Shown: positions 38,915 through 47,629 of the stretch, piece by piece
How the letters are laid out: each line of letters begins with the position of its first letter
Position numbering within the stretch: the stretch's first letter is position 1
From: Halobacillus shinanisalinarum
Lineage (GTDB): Bacteria > Bacillota > Bacilli > Bacillales > Halobacillaceae
Length of the DNA stretch: 64,000 bases
NCBI RefSeq assembly: GCF_022919835.1
Contig: NZ_CP095074.1
Span: 3,512,001 to 3,576,000, forward strand
Direction of reading: 5' to 3'
Notes under the pieces: model-generated
The model's database searches: none
What the model was told of the DNA's origin: nothing
The model's input: only the letters and a program-made list of their open reading frames with translations
Translations under genes and position numbers: made by a program

Positions 38915-38995
38915 ATGACAGTATTCGAAACACTGTTTCTGATGATTTCTTTCGGAACTTTAATTGTTGCTATACTGTCAAACCATAAAAAATAA
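38915..38995 (+). CDS. Putative holin-like toxin (type I toxin-antitoxin)
   Basis: 26-residue peptide MTVFETLFLMISFGTLIVAI followed by LSNHKK: one membrane helix and a short basic tail. This is the pattern of the small holin-like toxins found in many Bacillus and Lactobacillus genomes. Very strong ribosome binding site AAAGGGGGTGAT. A structured 3' region follows, with hairpins at 38991-39032 and 39078-39111, as in known loci where an overlapping antisense RNA is the antitoxin. The antisense RNA itself is inferred; I cannot place its promoter with certainty. Confidence 0.72.
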   Translation: MTVFETLFLMISFGTLIVAILSNHKK

Positions 38996-39032
38996 CCACC
39001 CATAGGCCTGGCAAGCATGTGGGTAGTTATTT
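38991..39032 (+). terminator. Hairpin overlapping the toxin stop codon
   Basis: AATAACCACCCA pairs with TGGGTAGTTATT with one wobble; weak T-run. May terminate one of the two overlapping transcripts. Confidence 0.45.
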
Positions 39033-39077
39033 CCAAAAACTCTATGTGAGCCGCCCCCTTGAAGGGCTATTGTACCT

Positions 39078-39111
39078 GATCGTTGGTGTGACAGCACCAA
39101 CGGTCTTTTTT
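39078..39111 (+). terminator. Terminator of the toxin mRNA
   Basis: GATCGTTGGTG pairs with CACCAACGGTC (one G-U), followed by TTTTTT. Confidence 0.75.
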
Positions 39112-39208
39112 AGTATATGCAACTATTCTAATCTCATTATAACCTATTTTTTAAAATTGTAAAATTGACTTGCACTTTATTAAGAGAAGGATTTCAACTA
39201 TATAAGTC

Positions 39209-39246
39209 AAAAAAGGAACTCTTTACCTCAGGAAGAGTTCCTTTTT
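39209..39246. terminator. Bidirectional terminator
   Basis: AAAAAGGAACTCTT pairs with AAGAGTTCCTTTTT, between the toxin locus and the convergent regulator gene. Confidence 0.8.
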
Positions 39247-39265
39247 CTATATCAACCAGACTCAA

Positions 39266-40603
39266 TTAACTGAATTGATCAATCGGTAAATTGATTTCAT
39301 AAATCGCCCTTGGCCGCCCCTTTTGATAAGTTTTCTCTTCTCCGATAATCTGTAAATATTGATGGTCGGAGAACTTTTTTAATATCCTTTCTGAGGTACG
39401 CCGGCTGACTGCTAAATACTCAGCCAGGTCATATGAGGTGAAGCGGTGTGAGTTCCTCGATTTGATGAATTGAATCACTTTATCGACATTGGTTGTACTC
39501 AAATGCAATGTTTTGGCGAGAGTTTGTAACTGATGGTTTTCTGTTTTTAATCGATGGTATTTTTTATTTTCGTTCAAAGGACCGATTACTTTTTTATCCT
39601 CTGTCACAATAAATGCACTGCTGTTTGGGAGTGCCTTCGCTTCGTTCAAGGCAATGGCTGCATGGTTTTCCGCTTCCTTTGTCGTCAAACCAAAGCCAAA
39701 TCCTGCACTGATTGATGTTTGCATGTTGTTTTCAACTTCAGAGAGGAGAGGCATCGTCTGGAAGTGTTCCGTAATGAACTCAATTCCGCCTTTTGTACCG
39801 TAGATGACGAAGCGGTCTTTTCGCAGATGCTGAACCGATGCGTTAATTTTCCTGGCAAACTGATCGAGTGGTTGACGGATCTTTGCGATGTATTCTTGCT
39901 GATATACGACAGGCACGTTCTCAACCAAACTGTCATAGTCGTCAATGGAAATCAGACCTACAGCGATTTGTGAGGATTCACTTTTTTGCAATTTGCCAGC
40001 GACCTTGGCTTTGATGAGGGAATCGGCAATATGTTTTTCAGACTCGATCATTTTCATACAGTTGATGCCCTGTTCAGTTAAACGGTCATATACGGCGTGG
40101 ATACTGGTCAGAACGATCTCCACTTCACCTGCTTCCCACAGGTGAGTATGGAATTGGATGATTTCCTCTAAATCGAATGAGCTTTCATCGTCTTCTAAGA
40201 TCTCTTGATAATCTTTAATATGAAGGGGTTCTGCGAGAATGTCTACATAGTTTAATACGTTATACACATCGTTTTTATCGGTTACGTCAATGGCTATACG
40301 ACTTATTGGGATGTGATAATGATGTTGAATATAGAAAAGAGACAAGCTCAGAGAGATTTCGTCTAAGGATGCATAAACAACGGGGACATCTAACTTTTTA
40401 AGTTCTGCTTTTGAGAAAAAGTAAGGTAAAAAACCTGAGAAATAAAATACATCACAGTGTGCAGCTTGTTGAATCAATTGTAAGGATTCACGGGGATGAT
40501 TGTAGGAATAAGGAATGAGTTCAATGTTACTGATGTCTTTTTCATATTTTTTTATGTGATGAATAAAGTCGGTGGAGCCGAATACAGCGATTTTCACTAC
40601 CAT
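39266..40603 (-). CDS. Transcriptional regulator of the dipeptide epimerase operon (family not recognised)
   Basis: About 445 residues. N-terminal alpha/beta sensor-like half starting VVKIAVFGSTDFIHHI. The middle region (about 215-340) looks like a degenerate nucleotide-cyclase/GGDEF-type domain (VGLISIDDYDSLV, AGFGFGLTTKEAENHAAIAL). The C-terminal helix-turn-helix is FTSYDLAEYLAVSRRTSERILKKF written in two parts: FTSYDLAEYLAV and SRRTSERILKKF. Start ATG 40603, AAGAGGGG seven bases upstream; the longer frame to 40678 would begin upstream of the promoter at 40634-40662. Divergent from the epimerase operon, which it probably controls. Confidence 0.7.
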   Translation of the reverse strand: MVVKIAVFGSTDFIHHIKKYEKDISNIELIPYSYNHPRESLQLIQQAAHCDVFYFSGFLPYFFSKAELKKLDVPVVYASLDEISLSLSLFYIQHHYHIPISRIAIDVTDKNDVYNVLNYVDILAEPLHIKDYQEILEDDESSFDLEEIIQFHTHLWEAGEVEIVLTSIHAVYDRLTEQGINCMKMIESEKHIADSLIKAKVAGKLQKSESSQIAVGLISIDDYDSLVENVPVVYQQEYIAKIRQPLDQFARKINASVQHLRKDRFVIYGTKGGIEFITEHFQTMPLLSEVENNMQTSISAGFGFGLTTKEAENHAAIALNEAKALPNSSAFIVTEDKKVIGPLNENKKYHRLKTENHQLQTLAKTLHLSTTNVDKVIQFIKSRNSHRFTSYDLAEYLAVSRRTSERILKKFSDHQYLQIIGEEKTYQKGRPRAIYEINLPIDQFS

Positions 40604-40633
40604 TATGTAACCCCTCTTGAGAGTAATAGTCTC

Positions 40634-40662
40634 ATTATAACTTATACCATCACCTGTTTCAA
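40634..40662 (-). promoter_or_regulatory. Sigma-A promoter of the regulator gene
   Basis: Minus strand TTGAAA, 17-bp spacer, TATAAT. It places the transcript start near 40627 and so supports the ATG at 40603. Confidence 0.7.
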
Positions 40663-40763
40663 AAATGTTGATTGACAAATCTGAAAATTCAAGATAAGGT
40701 GTTTATTAATATTAAACGTCTACCAAGCGACATGTTTTATTTTGTCGATTAAAAGGAGATAGA

Positions 40764-41878
40764 ATGGCCATGAAAATCACATCGATCAGTATTTTTGGCA
40801 TAAAACTGCCGTTGAAAGAACCATTCATAATTAGTTATGAAACGTACACAACGATGCCGAGCGTTATCGTTAAAGTGGAGACAGATCAAGGCGTTGTCGG
40901 TTATGGGGAGGGGGTAGCCGATGAACATGTAACCGGCGAGACGTGGGAAAGTATCTTTCAGGTACTTAAACATACACTGGCTCCGGCTGTTTTAGGAGAA
41001 AATCCCTTTCATCTTGAGAAAATCCATGAAATTATGGATCGAAGTATCTATCAGTCAGCTACAGCGAAGGCTGCGATTGATATTGCCTGCTATGACATTA
41101 TGGGCAAAACGATAAATCAACCGGTCTATAATCTATTAGGGGAAGGTATCACGAAAGGTTCCCTTTGACTCACGTACTAAGCATACAAGAGCCGGAAGTA
41201 ATGGCCGATGAGGCGGCTCAAGCTGTTGAGAAAGGCTACCAGATCCTGAAAATGAAAGTAGGGATCGATAGACAGAAAGATGTGAAGCGGATTAAAAACG
41301 TACGTCAAAGAGTTGGAGAGGATATTCGGATTAGAATTGACGCCAATCAGGGCTGGAAAACCAGTGCTGATTCGTTAGATATCATCAAACAAATTGAAAG
41401 CGAAGGTGTGGAATGGATTGAGCAGCCTGTAGTTGCTGACGACATTGATGCCTTAGCGGAAGTGAAACAAAAAGCGCACATTCCATTAATGATTGACGAA
41501 GGTCTTAAAGGAACGAGGGAGATGCGTGAAGTGATCAGCAAGCGTGCAGTCGATAAGGTAAACATTAAACTAATGAAATGCGGCGGTATTTATCCAGCCG
41601 TAAAACTTGTACACCAGGCAGGTATGGCTGGGATGAGCTGTCAGATTGGTTCGATGGTTGAATCATCAGTTGGCTCGGCGGCAGGTTTTCACGTAGCTTT
41701 TGCAAAAAAAGACATTACCAGTGTGGAGTTAACAGGTCCGTTGAAATTTTCCAAAGATATCGGAGCACTGGCGTATGATGTTCCTTTTATTGAATTACGT
41801 GATCGTCTGGGGCTGGGCATCGATGTTGATGAGCAAATACTAGAAGAATTAACGGAAATGCATGACAAGGTTGAGTAA
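40764..41878 (+). pseudogene. ykfB: Dipeptide epimerase (enolase superfamily), frameshifted
   Basis: Muconate-lactonising/L-Ala-D/L-Glu epimerase subgroup, about 372 residues when corrected. Catalytic pair and metal site: KMK in ILKMKVGI, IRIDANQGW, IEQPV, MIDEGLK and VNIKLMKCGG. The epimerase interconverts L-Ala-D-Glu and L-Ala-L-Glu from murein. ATG 40764 has AAAAGGAG upstream. The frame breaks in the G-run 41139-41142; one extra G gives LLGGRYHERFPLTHVLS, the expected barrel entry. Otherwise intact, so sequencing error is likely. Substrate is inferred from the ykf-like context of peptide enzymes. Confidence 0.8.
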
Positions 41879-41914
41879 AGATAACGTTATCGATTTTGAA
41901 AAGAGGGGAAAGGC

Positions 41915-42628
41915 ATGGACGTCTTGTATCAAGGAGAGGTAACGAACAGGGCCAATGGAATGCAGGAAGACTTTCAAGTGAGCAGGCTAGAGTCTGAGCA
42001 TTTATCGGATATTTCACAAGTGCAGGATACTGTTTTCGAACAGCTGCAAGTCAAAGAATCTTTGCAGGCGTTGACGCAAGAAGAGTTAACACAGCTATTC
42101 TACGGTAAAGGGCTGGTACTCGGTGTGTTCGTGCAGGAGCAGCTGATCGCCTTTCGAGCGCTTCTATACCCGGGTGATGATGAGGAAAATTTAGGGCGTG
42201 ATTTAGGTTTATCTAAAACAGAGCAAATGAAGGTTGTCCACCAGGAAATAACCTGTATTCTCCCTGAATATCGCGGGAATGGCCTGCAGAAGAAATTGGC
42301 TAAATGGATAATGACAGAGTTTAATCGAACTTCGAATGAGTACCGATATCTTTGCTGTACCGTTTTTCCTACAAATTATCCAAGCTTGAAAGATAAATTG
42401 GCTCAAGGAATGATGATTGCACAAATCAAAGGCATGTATGGCGGCCTACTACGGTATGTGCTCTACAAAGATTTACGAAGGGACATGACCATAGACGGGC
42501 GTACATATTCAGCAGTAGCAGTCGAAGATTATCAGCAGCAAAAGCAGCTTTTGAAGAATGGTTACTATGGTTATGGACTAAGAGAAACGGACGGAACCAT
42601 GATGATTTTATTCGGGAAGGTGCTATAA
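41915..42628 (+). CDS. GNAT-family N-acetyltransferase
   Basis: 237 residues. GNAT core with the acetyl-CoA-binding loop LPEYRGNGLQKKLAKWIM near residues 112-129 (Q/RxxGxG/A pattern). Sits between the epimerase and an M20 amidohydrolase, with the next gene's ATG directly after its stop. Could acetylate a dipeptide or amino acid that the M20 enzyme later deacetylates; this is a guess from context. Confidence 0.8.
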   Translation: MDVLYQGEVTNRANGMQEDFQVSRLESEHLSDISQVQDTVFEQLQVKESLQALTQEELTQLFYGKGLVLGVFVQEQLIAFRALLYPGDDEENLGRDLGLSKTEQMKVVHQEITCILPEYRGNGLQKKLAKWIMTEFNRTSNEYRYLCCTVFPTNYPSLKDKLAQGMMIAQIKGMYGGLLRYVLYKDLRRDMTIDGRTYSAVAVEDYQQQKQLLKNGYYGYGLRETDGTMMILFGKVL

Positions 42629-43753
42629 ATGATGGTGAAGCAGATTGTAGAAACGATCCAACCAGACATCCATAACGTTTTTGACCATCTTCATACAAAT
42701 CCTGAAGTCAGCTGGAAAGAAGAAAATACGACAACTTATATTAAACAAGTACTAGAGGAAAAAGGAGTAAAGGTTACAACTTTTCCGGACTCAACCGGAC
42801 TGATTGCTGAAATCGGCAGCGGTAAGCCGGTTGTAGCGGTACGTGCGGATATGGATGCCCTTTGGCAGGAAGTAGGGGGAGTTTTCCAGGCTAATCATTC
42901 CTGTGGGCATGATGCCCATATGAGTATGGCCGTTGGAGTCCTGCTTACGCTTCTTATGAAAGGGGTTCCAAAGGGAAGTGTTCGATTTATTTTTCAACCT
43001 GCTGAAGAAACAGGAAATGGTGCATTAAGGATGGTTGAAAATGGTGTAGTTGATGATGTTGATTATTTGTATGGAGTTCACTTGAGGCCAGTGCAGGAAA
43101 TGGAAGGTGGCCAAGCTTCACCGGCCATCATTCACGGTGCGGGACTGTTTATGGAAGGGAAAATTGCAGGTGAAGATACACATGGGGCACGTCCGCATTT
43201 AGGAGTCAATGCCATTGAAGCTGGTTCCGCCATTGTGGAGTTAGTGAAAGGGATTTACCTTGATCCGATGATCCCTTATTCAGCCAAAGTAACCAAATTT
43301 CAAGCTGGAGGGAACAATCCAAATATCATTCCAGGGTCTGCCGTATTCAGCCTCGATTTACGCGCGCAATCCAATGAGGCTCTTCAGCAGCTTCGTGAAC
43401 AGGTAGAAGGGAAAATTGAAGCTGTGGAAAAAGCCTACAACCTTCCTATTACGCTTCGAGTTATGGACTATGTGCCGGCTGCAGAGACTGACAGTCAAGC
43501 TCAAGGGTATATGGGAGAGGCGATTAAAGAGGTCCTCGGAGATGAACATACGATGGCCCCCCTCGTGACATCTGGAGGAGATGATTTTCATTTCTATACC
43601 ATTAATCGTCCCCATTTAAAAGCAACGATGCTAGGGTTAGGGGCGAATCTAAAGCCTGGTCTCCACCATCCGCAGATGACATTTGATCGGAAAGCTATTT
43701 TTTCTGGGATTGAGATCCTGGCTCACACGATATTAAAGACGTTAGATCAGTAG
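42629..43753 (+). CDS. M20 family amidohydrolase (IAA/N-acyl-amino-acid hydrolase type)
   Basis: 374 residues. Metal ligands visible: Cys and His in NHSCGHDAHM, the EE pair of QPAEETGNGA, His in YGVHLRPV and a late His. ADMDAL and the small lid domain are family-typical. Cleaves N-acyl amino acids or dipeptides; cytosolic. Immediately follows the acetyltransferase gene and precedes an NhaC antiporter. Confidence 0.87.
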   Translation: MMVKQIVETIQPDIHNVFDHLHTNPEVSWKEENTTTYIKQVLEEKGVKVTTFPDSTGLIAEIGSGKPVVAVRADMDALWQEVGGVFQANHSCGHDAHMSMAVGVLLTLLMKGVPKGSVRFIFQPAEETGNGALRMVENGVVDDVDYLYGVHLRPVQEMEGGQASPAIIHGAGLFMEGKIAGEDTHGARPHLGVNAIEAGSAIVELVKGIYLDPMIPYSAKVTKFQAGGNNPNIIPGSAVFSLDLRAQSNEALQQLREQVEGKIEAVEKAYNLPITLRVMDYVPAAETDSQAQGYMGEAIKEVLGDEHTMAPLVTSGGDDFHFYTINRPHLKATMLGLGANLKPGLHHPQMTFDRKAIFSGIEILAHTILKTLDQ

Positions 43754-43811
43754 AAGAAGCTGAACTTTTGCAACTTCCATTTTCGAAAAATTTTAAAAAA
43801 GGGGGATCAGT

Positions 43812-45241
43812 ATGGTGGAAACACGTAAAAAAGAAATGACGTTTGGACTTGCAATTATCCCACTGGTTCTTATGATTGTCGCTATGCTTGTTACGATCGT
43901 TGTACTGGAAGGAAGCCCTCATATCCCTTTAATTTTCGGAACAGCCGTAGCGGCTTTCATTGCCTGGAGAAGTGGTTATAACTGGAACGAAATTGAAGAA
44001 AGCATGTATAAAGGTATACGGCTAGCTCTACCTGCTGTCGTCATCATCATGTTGGTCGGACTTACGATTGGAGTGTGGATTGGTGGCGGTATTGTGGCAA
44101 CGATGATCTACTACGGGTTAAAACTTATTACGCCGTCCATGTTTTTGGTAGCGATTACAATCATTTGTGCTGTTGTGGCCCTTGCAATTGGGAGTTCCTG
44201 GTCCACCATGGGAACCATCGGAGTAGCCGGCATGGGGATAGGGGTCAGCATGGGAATCTCTGCACCAATGGTTGCGGGTGCTATTATTTCCGGTTCTTAT
44301 TTTGGCGATAAAATGTCCCCATTATCGGATACAACGAACCTTGCTTCAGGGTTAACGGGGACGAATTTATTTGAACATATTCGCCACATGCTGTACACCA
44401 CTGTTCCAGCTTTAATCATTGCTCTCGGGTGTATTGGTTCTTGGGGAGAGGGTTTGGTTCGGAATCCGTCAATATGGAAAATATTCAACAAACCATGAAG
44501 GTTATGAATGAAAACTTTGTGATTTCCCCGTGGCTGCTTCTTGTTCCATTAGCTGTAATTCTGCTTGTAATTCGGAAAGTTCCTGCAGTCCCTGCACTTA
44601 TAGCTGGTATACTATTAGGTTTTTTATGTCAAATCGCTATCCAGGGCGATGCCATGAGTAATACAGTTCAGACACTTCAGGCGGGTTTTGCCATTGATTC
44701 AGGCAATCAAATGGTGGATAACCTTTTTAACCGTGGCGGTCTGGATTCCATGATGTACACGGTGTCCATGACCATCGTTGCCATGACGTTTGGAGGTATT
44801 CTGGAGAATACAGGAATGTTAAAAGTGATTGTTGATCAAATTTTGAAATTAGCAAAATCTGCGAGAAGTCTCGTACCAACAACAATTCTATCGTGCTTTG
44901 CGACAAATGCTACCTGTTCGGAACAATATATTTCCATCGTTGTTCCAGCGAGAATGTATGCCAAAGTCTATACAAAGAAAAAGCTCCACTCCAAAAATCT
45001 TTCGCGCGCTTTGGAAGACGGCGGGACATTAACATCTGTCTTTATCCCCTGGAATACCTGTGGCGTATTTATCCTTGGAACATTAGGCGTTCATGCTTTT
45101 GAATACGCCCCTTATGCGATTTTGAATTTTACTGTTCCTATTTTATCGATGATTTATGCTGGGATCGGATTTTCAATCGTCAAGTTGTCGGATTCGGAAC
45201 AGGAAGAAATGGAAGAACAGTTAGAACGTAACACGGTGTGA
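43812..45241 (+). pseudogene. nhaC: NhaC-type Na+/H+ antiporter, frameshifted
   Basis: About 477 residues, 11-12 membrane segments. NhaC hallmarks: ALAIGSSWSTMGTIGVAG, SGSYFGDKMSPLSDTTNLA and the second-half SCFATNATCSEQYISIV. Starts 58 bp after the M20 gene with AAAAAGGGGGA upstream. The frame breaks in the G-run 44427-44429; a fourth G gives IIALGVYWFLGRGFGS. Relatives include amino-acid and malate/lactate exchangers, so it may carry the operon's substrate instead of serving pH homeostasis. Sequencing error likely. Confidence 0.83.
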
Positions 45242-45281
45242 CCTCATTTTTTCGGAGGAAATCGTATAGGTTAGTGTATTC

Positions 45282-45325
45282 ATGAAGTCCCTGTTCCCTG
45301 TTGTATGAAGGAACAGGGACTTCAT
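45282..45325. terminator. Bidirectional terminator
   Basis: ATGAAGTCCCTGTTCC pairs perfectly (16 bp) with GGAACAGGGACTTCAT between the convergent nhaC and monooxygenase genes. Confidence 0.85.
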
Positions 45326-45329
45326 TCAT

Positions 45330-46712
45330 TTAAGTAAACGAATACCTATATCGACTCCCTGGATGATCCTCAGGCAGCACACTTTCTCCATGCGGAAACA
45401 GCTTCTCCCTCAACGTACCATCTTGATAATCTTTCTTATACAACCCACGCTCTTGCAGCTCCGGTATTACCAGGTCCACAAAATCTTCCAGATCCCCAGG
45501 CGTTACTAGATGGTTTAAGTTGAAACCGTCTACGCCTGATTCTTCAAACTGGAATTGGATCGCGTCTGCGACTTCTTTCGGATTTCCTACGATAATACTG
45601 TTACGATCTGGTGATTCAAATCGGTTAAGCACTTCGCCGACAGTTAGTTTTTTAGGGGCATCTTTAGTTAGTGTTGCCGCTTTATAGTGTCCGCCTTCTG
45701 TAGACTTCGTGTATTCAAATGGAAGGTCGGGATCCATTTCTTCATATTCGGCGATGTCGTAGCCGCTTGCTCCGTACTGTGCTTTGGCGGCGTCCGGGCT
45801 CCAGTGGCGCGCGTATTCTTCAAACTTCCGCTCCGCTTCCTCAGTCGTTTCGCCAACAATCACGCTGAGAAAAGAAAAGATTTTAATGTTTTCTGGATTC
45901 CGTCCATGGTTTTCGGCCCGCTTGCGAATATCATCAGCATAGTAGCGAATTCGCTCAGGTGTCGGTCCTCCGACAAAGATGCACTCGGCATGTTTGGAGG
46001 CGAATTCACGTCCTCGTTCGGATGTGCCGGCTTGATAGATGACAGGTGTCCGTTGTAAGGATGGTTCACTTAAGTGCGGACCTTCCACGGAAAAGTACTT
46101 TCCTTCGTGATTAATTTCATGAACTTTCTCCGGATCAACTAGTGTGTTGTTTTCGGCATCTTCTACAAATGCGTCATCTTCCCAGCTTGTCTCCCAGAGC
46201 TTGTAGGATACATCAAGGTATTCATCGGCGATATCGTAACGTTCGTCGTGTTTGATCATATTTTCAAGCCCAAAGTTACGTGCGGCATTTGGCAAGTAAG
46301 AGGTCACAACATTCCAGGCGACTCGCCCTTTTGTCAGGTGATCGAGGGTGGAGAAGCGCCTGGCGTTTCCGAATGGAGCTTCATAAGTGGTGCTCACCGT
46401 CATCGCAAACGATAGATGCTTGGTCACACTGGCCATCGCCGGGATCACAAGGGCGGGATCATTTAATGGCACTTGCAATCCATCACGAATTGATGGGTCT
46501 TTACTTTTTTTATAAACATCGTAGATTCCTAGCACATCAGCAAGGAAGACGGCATCAAATTTGCCTCTTTCTAGTAATCTCGCTAAGTCCATCCAATAAT
46601 CTAAGTCTTTATAGCGGCGGTGACGCTCATTTCTCGGATGCTTCCATAGTCCGTGAGAATTGTGCATCGCGCTGTTCATTTCAAAAGCATTTAAGATCAT
46701 TTGTTTCCTCAT
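45330..46712 (-). CDS. LLM-class flavin-dependent monooxygenase (NtaA/SoxA type)
   Basis: 460-residue FMNH2-dependent monooxygenase of the nitrilotriacetate/dibenzothiophene-sulfone/sulfonate group: TIM barrel with FDAVFLADVLGIYD, the VSTTYEAPFGNARRFSTLDH region and VVTSYLPNAARNFG. Needs a flavin reductase, not present here. ATG 46712 with AAGGAGG upstream. A SAM riboswitch and terminator precede it, so it is expressed when SAM is low; oxidative release of sulfur from an organosulfur compound is the likely role (inference from control). Confidence 0.87.
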   Translation of the reverse strand: MRKQMILNAFEMNSAMHNSHGLWKHPRNERHRRYKDLDYWMDLARLLERGKFDAVFLADVLGIYDVYKKSKDPSIRDGLQVPLNDPALVIPAMASVTKHLSFAMTVSTTYEAPFGNARRFSTLDHLTKGRVAWNVVTSYLPNAARNFGLENMIKHDERYDIADEYLDVSYKLWETSWEDDAFVEDAENNTLVDPEKVHEINHEGKYFSVEGPHLSEPSLQRTPVIYQAGTSERGREFASKHAECIFVGGPTPERIRYYADDIRKRAENHGRNPENIKIFSFLSVIVGETTEEAERKFEEYARHWSPDAAKAQYGASGYDIAEYEEMDPDLPFEYTKSTEGGHYKAATLTKDAPKKLTVGEVLNRFESPDRNSIIVGNPKEVADAIQFQFEESGVDGFNLNHLVTPGDLEDFVDLVIPELQERGLYKKDYQDGTLREKLFPHGESVLPEDHPGSRYRYSFT

Positions 46713-46764
46713 TGTGATTCCTCCTTAAGTTCTCACTTTATGTAAATAAGCTTCAGTTACATGA

Positions 46765-46798
46765 AAAAGCCCCTTCTTTTAAAAGAAAAAGAAGAGGC
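46765..46798 (-). terminator. Riboswitch-controlled terminator (monooxygenase)
   Basis: Minus strand AGCCTCTTCTT pairs with AAGAAGGGGCT, then TTTTT; lies between aptamer and gene. Confidence 0.8.
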
Positions 46799-46825
46799 TG
46801 ATAACCGTACATGTATGAGAGCTCT

Positions 46826-46930
46826 TCCTTATCTTTCAAGCGTTCCCGCCTGCTGGAATTGGCACAGTACTTGATGCAGTCTGTTGCCGAGGTTTCAAAG
46901 GGCCAGTCCCTCCACCTCTCGGGATAAGAA
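46826..46930 (-). ncRNA. SAM-I (S-box) riboswitch upstream of the monooxygenase
   Basis: Minus strand carries the S-box core: CTTATC (P1), GAGAGGTGGAGGGACTGGCC, CTTTGAAACCTCGGCAAC, GTGCCAATTCCAGCA and GAAAGATAAG closing P1. Binding of SAM should favour the downstream terminator. Confidence 0.92.
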
Positions 46931-47080
46931 ATATCATTAAATATTAAGTTGATGAAAAATATACAGCATATCCGAAAAGGTGTCAATCACTACTTTGAAA
47001 ATATTCTGCAATTTACCCTGCGGTGGTGCAGGTTAAGAGAATTCTAATCATTTAAGTTAAAAATGGTATTTCATATTAGT

Positions 47081-47201
47081 AGTTGACATACACGAAGACT
47101 CCTATGGGAACAGCGTCCAAAGGGAGACCCCGCAGAACGGAACGTAGTGACGTTCGAGGAGGCTCGCTGGCCGCCCATGGAAAGCGAAGTGTATGTCAAC
47201 T
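47081..47201. repeat. Bacillaceae-type palindromic repeat element
   Basis: A 121-bp imperfect stem-loop bounded by 13-bp perfect inverted repeats AGTTGACATACAC / GTGTATGTCAACT. The interior (GAAGACTCCTATGGG, GACCCCGCAG, GAGGAGGCTCGCTGGCCGCC, AAAGCGAAG) resembles the multi-copy hairpin repeats of Bacillaceae genomes, as far as I recall them. It sits between the two riboswitch leaders and contains no credible gene, although a 66-codon frame crosses it. Confidence 0.65.
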
Positions 47202-47304
47202 GCGGATTCGGAATTTGAAGCTAATGTTAGTGTTGACAGGGAATTCCTACCTCTGCTATGATGCTTTTTATCAGATTATTTGAACTAATTTTATAACGAA
47301 TTCG

Positions 47305-47413
47305 CTCTTATCAAGAGTTGGCTGAGGGATTTGGCCCTATGACGCCCGGCAACCACCCTACAAGGGGAACGGTGCTACTTCCAACAGACAGATTGATGTC
47401 TGGAAGATAAGAG
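47305..47413 (+). ncRNA. SAM-I (S-box) riboswitch upstream of the symporter operon
   Basis: CTCTTATCAAGAG, GAGGGATTTGGCCCTATGA, CCCGGCAACC, GGTGCTACTTCCA and GGAAGATAAGAG closing P1, all in S-box order. Confidence 0.93.
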
Positions 47414-47433
47414 GTTGAAGCAGTACATATTTC

Positions 47434-47463
47434 AGCCTCTTTCTTTTGAAAGGGGCTTTTTTA
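47434..47463 (+). terminator. Riboswitch-controlled terminator (symporter operon)
   Basis: AGCCTCTTTC pairs with GAAAGGGGCT, then TTTTTT. A competing antiterminator GAGGTTGAA/TTCAGCCTC is visible just upstream. Confidence 0.85.
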
Positions 47464-47527
47464 TATGGTCCTGTAAGATGTTGCGGTACAGAAGAATTTT
47501 TATTATTAGAGAAAAGGAGAGAGGCAT

Positions 47528-47629
47528 ATGTTTACAATCTATTGGATCGCATTAGCTGTTTTCTGGGGAATTGGTTTACTCATTTGGAATCATAGCTATG
47601 GAAAATCTACCCAAGGGGGGCGCAACTAA
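47528..47629 (+). CDS. Symporter small accessory protein
   Basis: 33-residue protein starting MFTIYWIALAVFWGIGLLIW, one membrane helix and a short polar tail. AAAAGGAGAGAGG ribosome binding site. Its TAA overlaps the ATG of the sodium:solute symporter (TAATG), so the two are coupled. Tiny one-helix partners are found next to other symporters of this family. Confidence 0.7.
   Translation: MFTIYWIALAVFWGIGLLIWNHSYGKSTQGGRN

Noticed and set aside
46280..46717. 145-codon open frame on the plus strand
   Set aside because: Antisense to the monooxygenase gene and without domain features.
46846..46875. TTGGCACAGTACTTGA on the plus strand resembles a sigma-54 promoter
   Set aside because: It lacks the GC at -12 and lies inside the SAM aptamer of the opposite strand, where it is explained by RNA structure.
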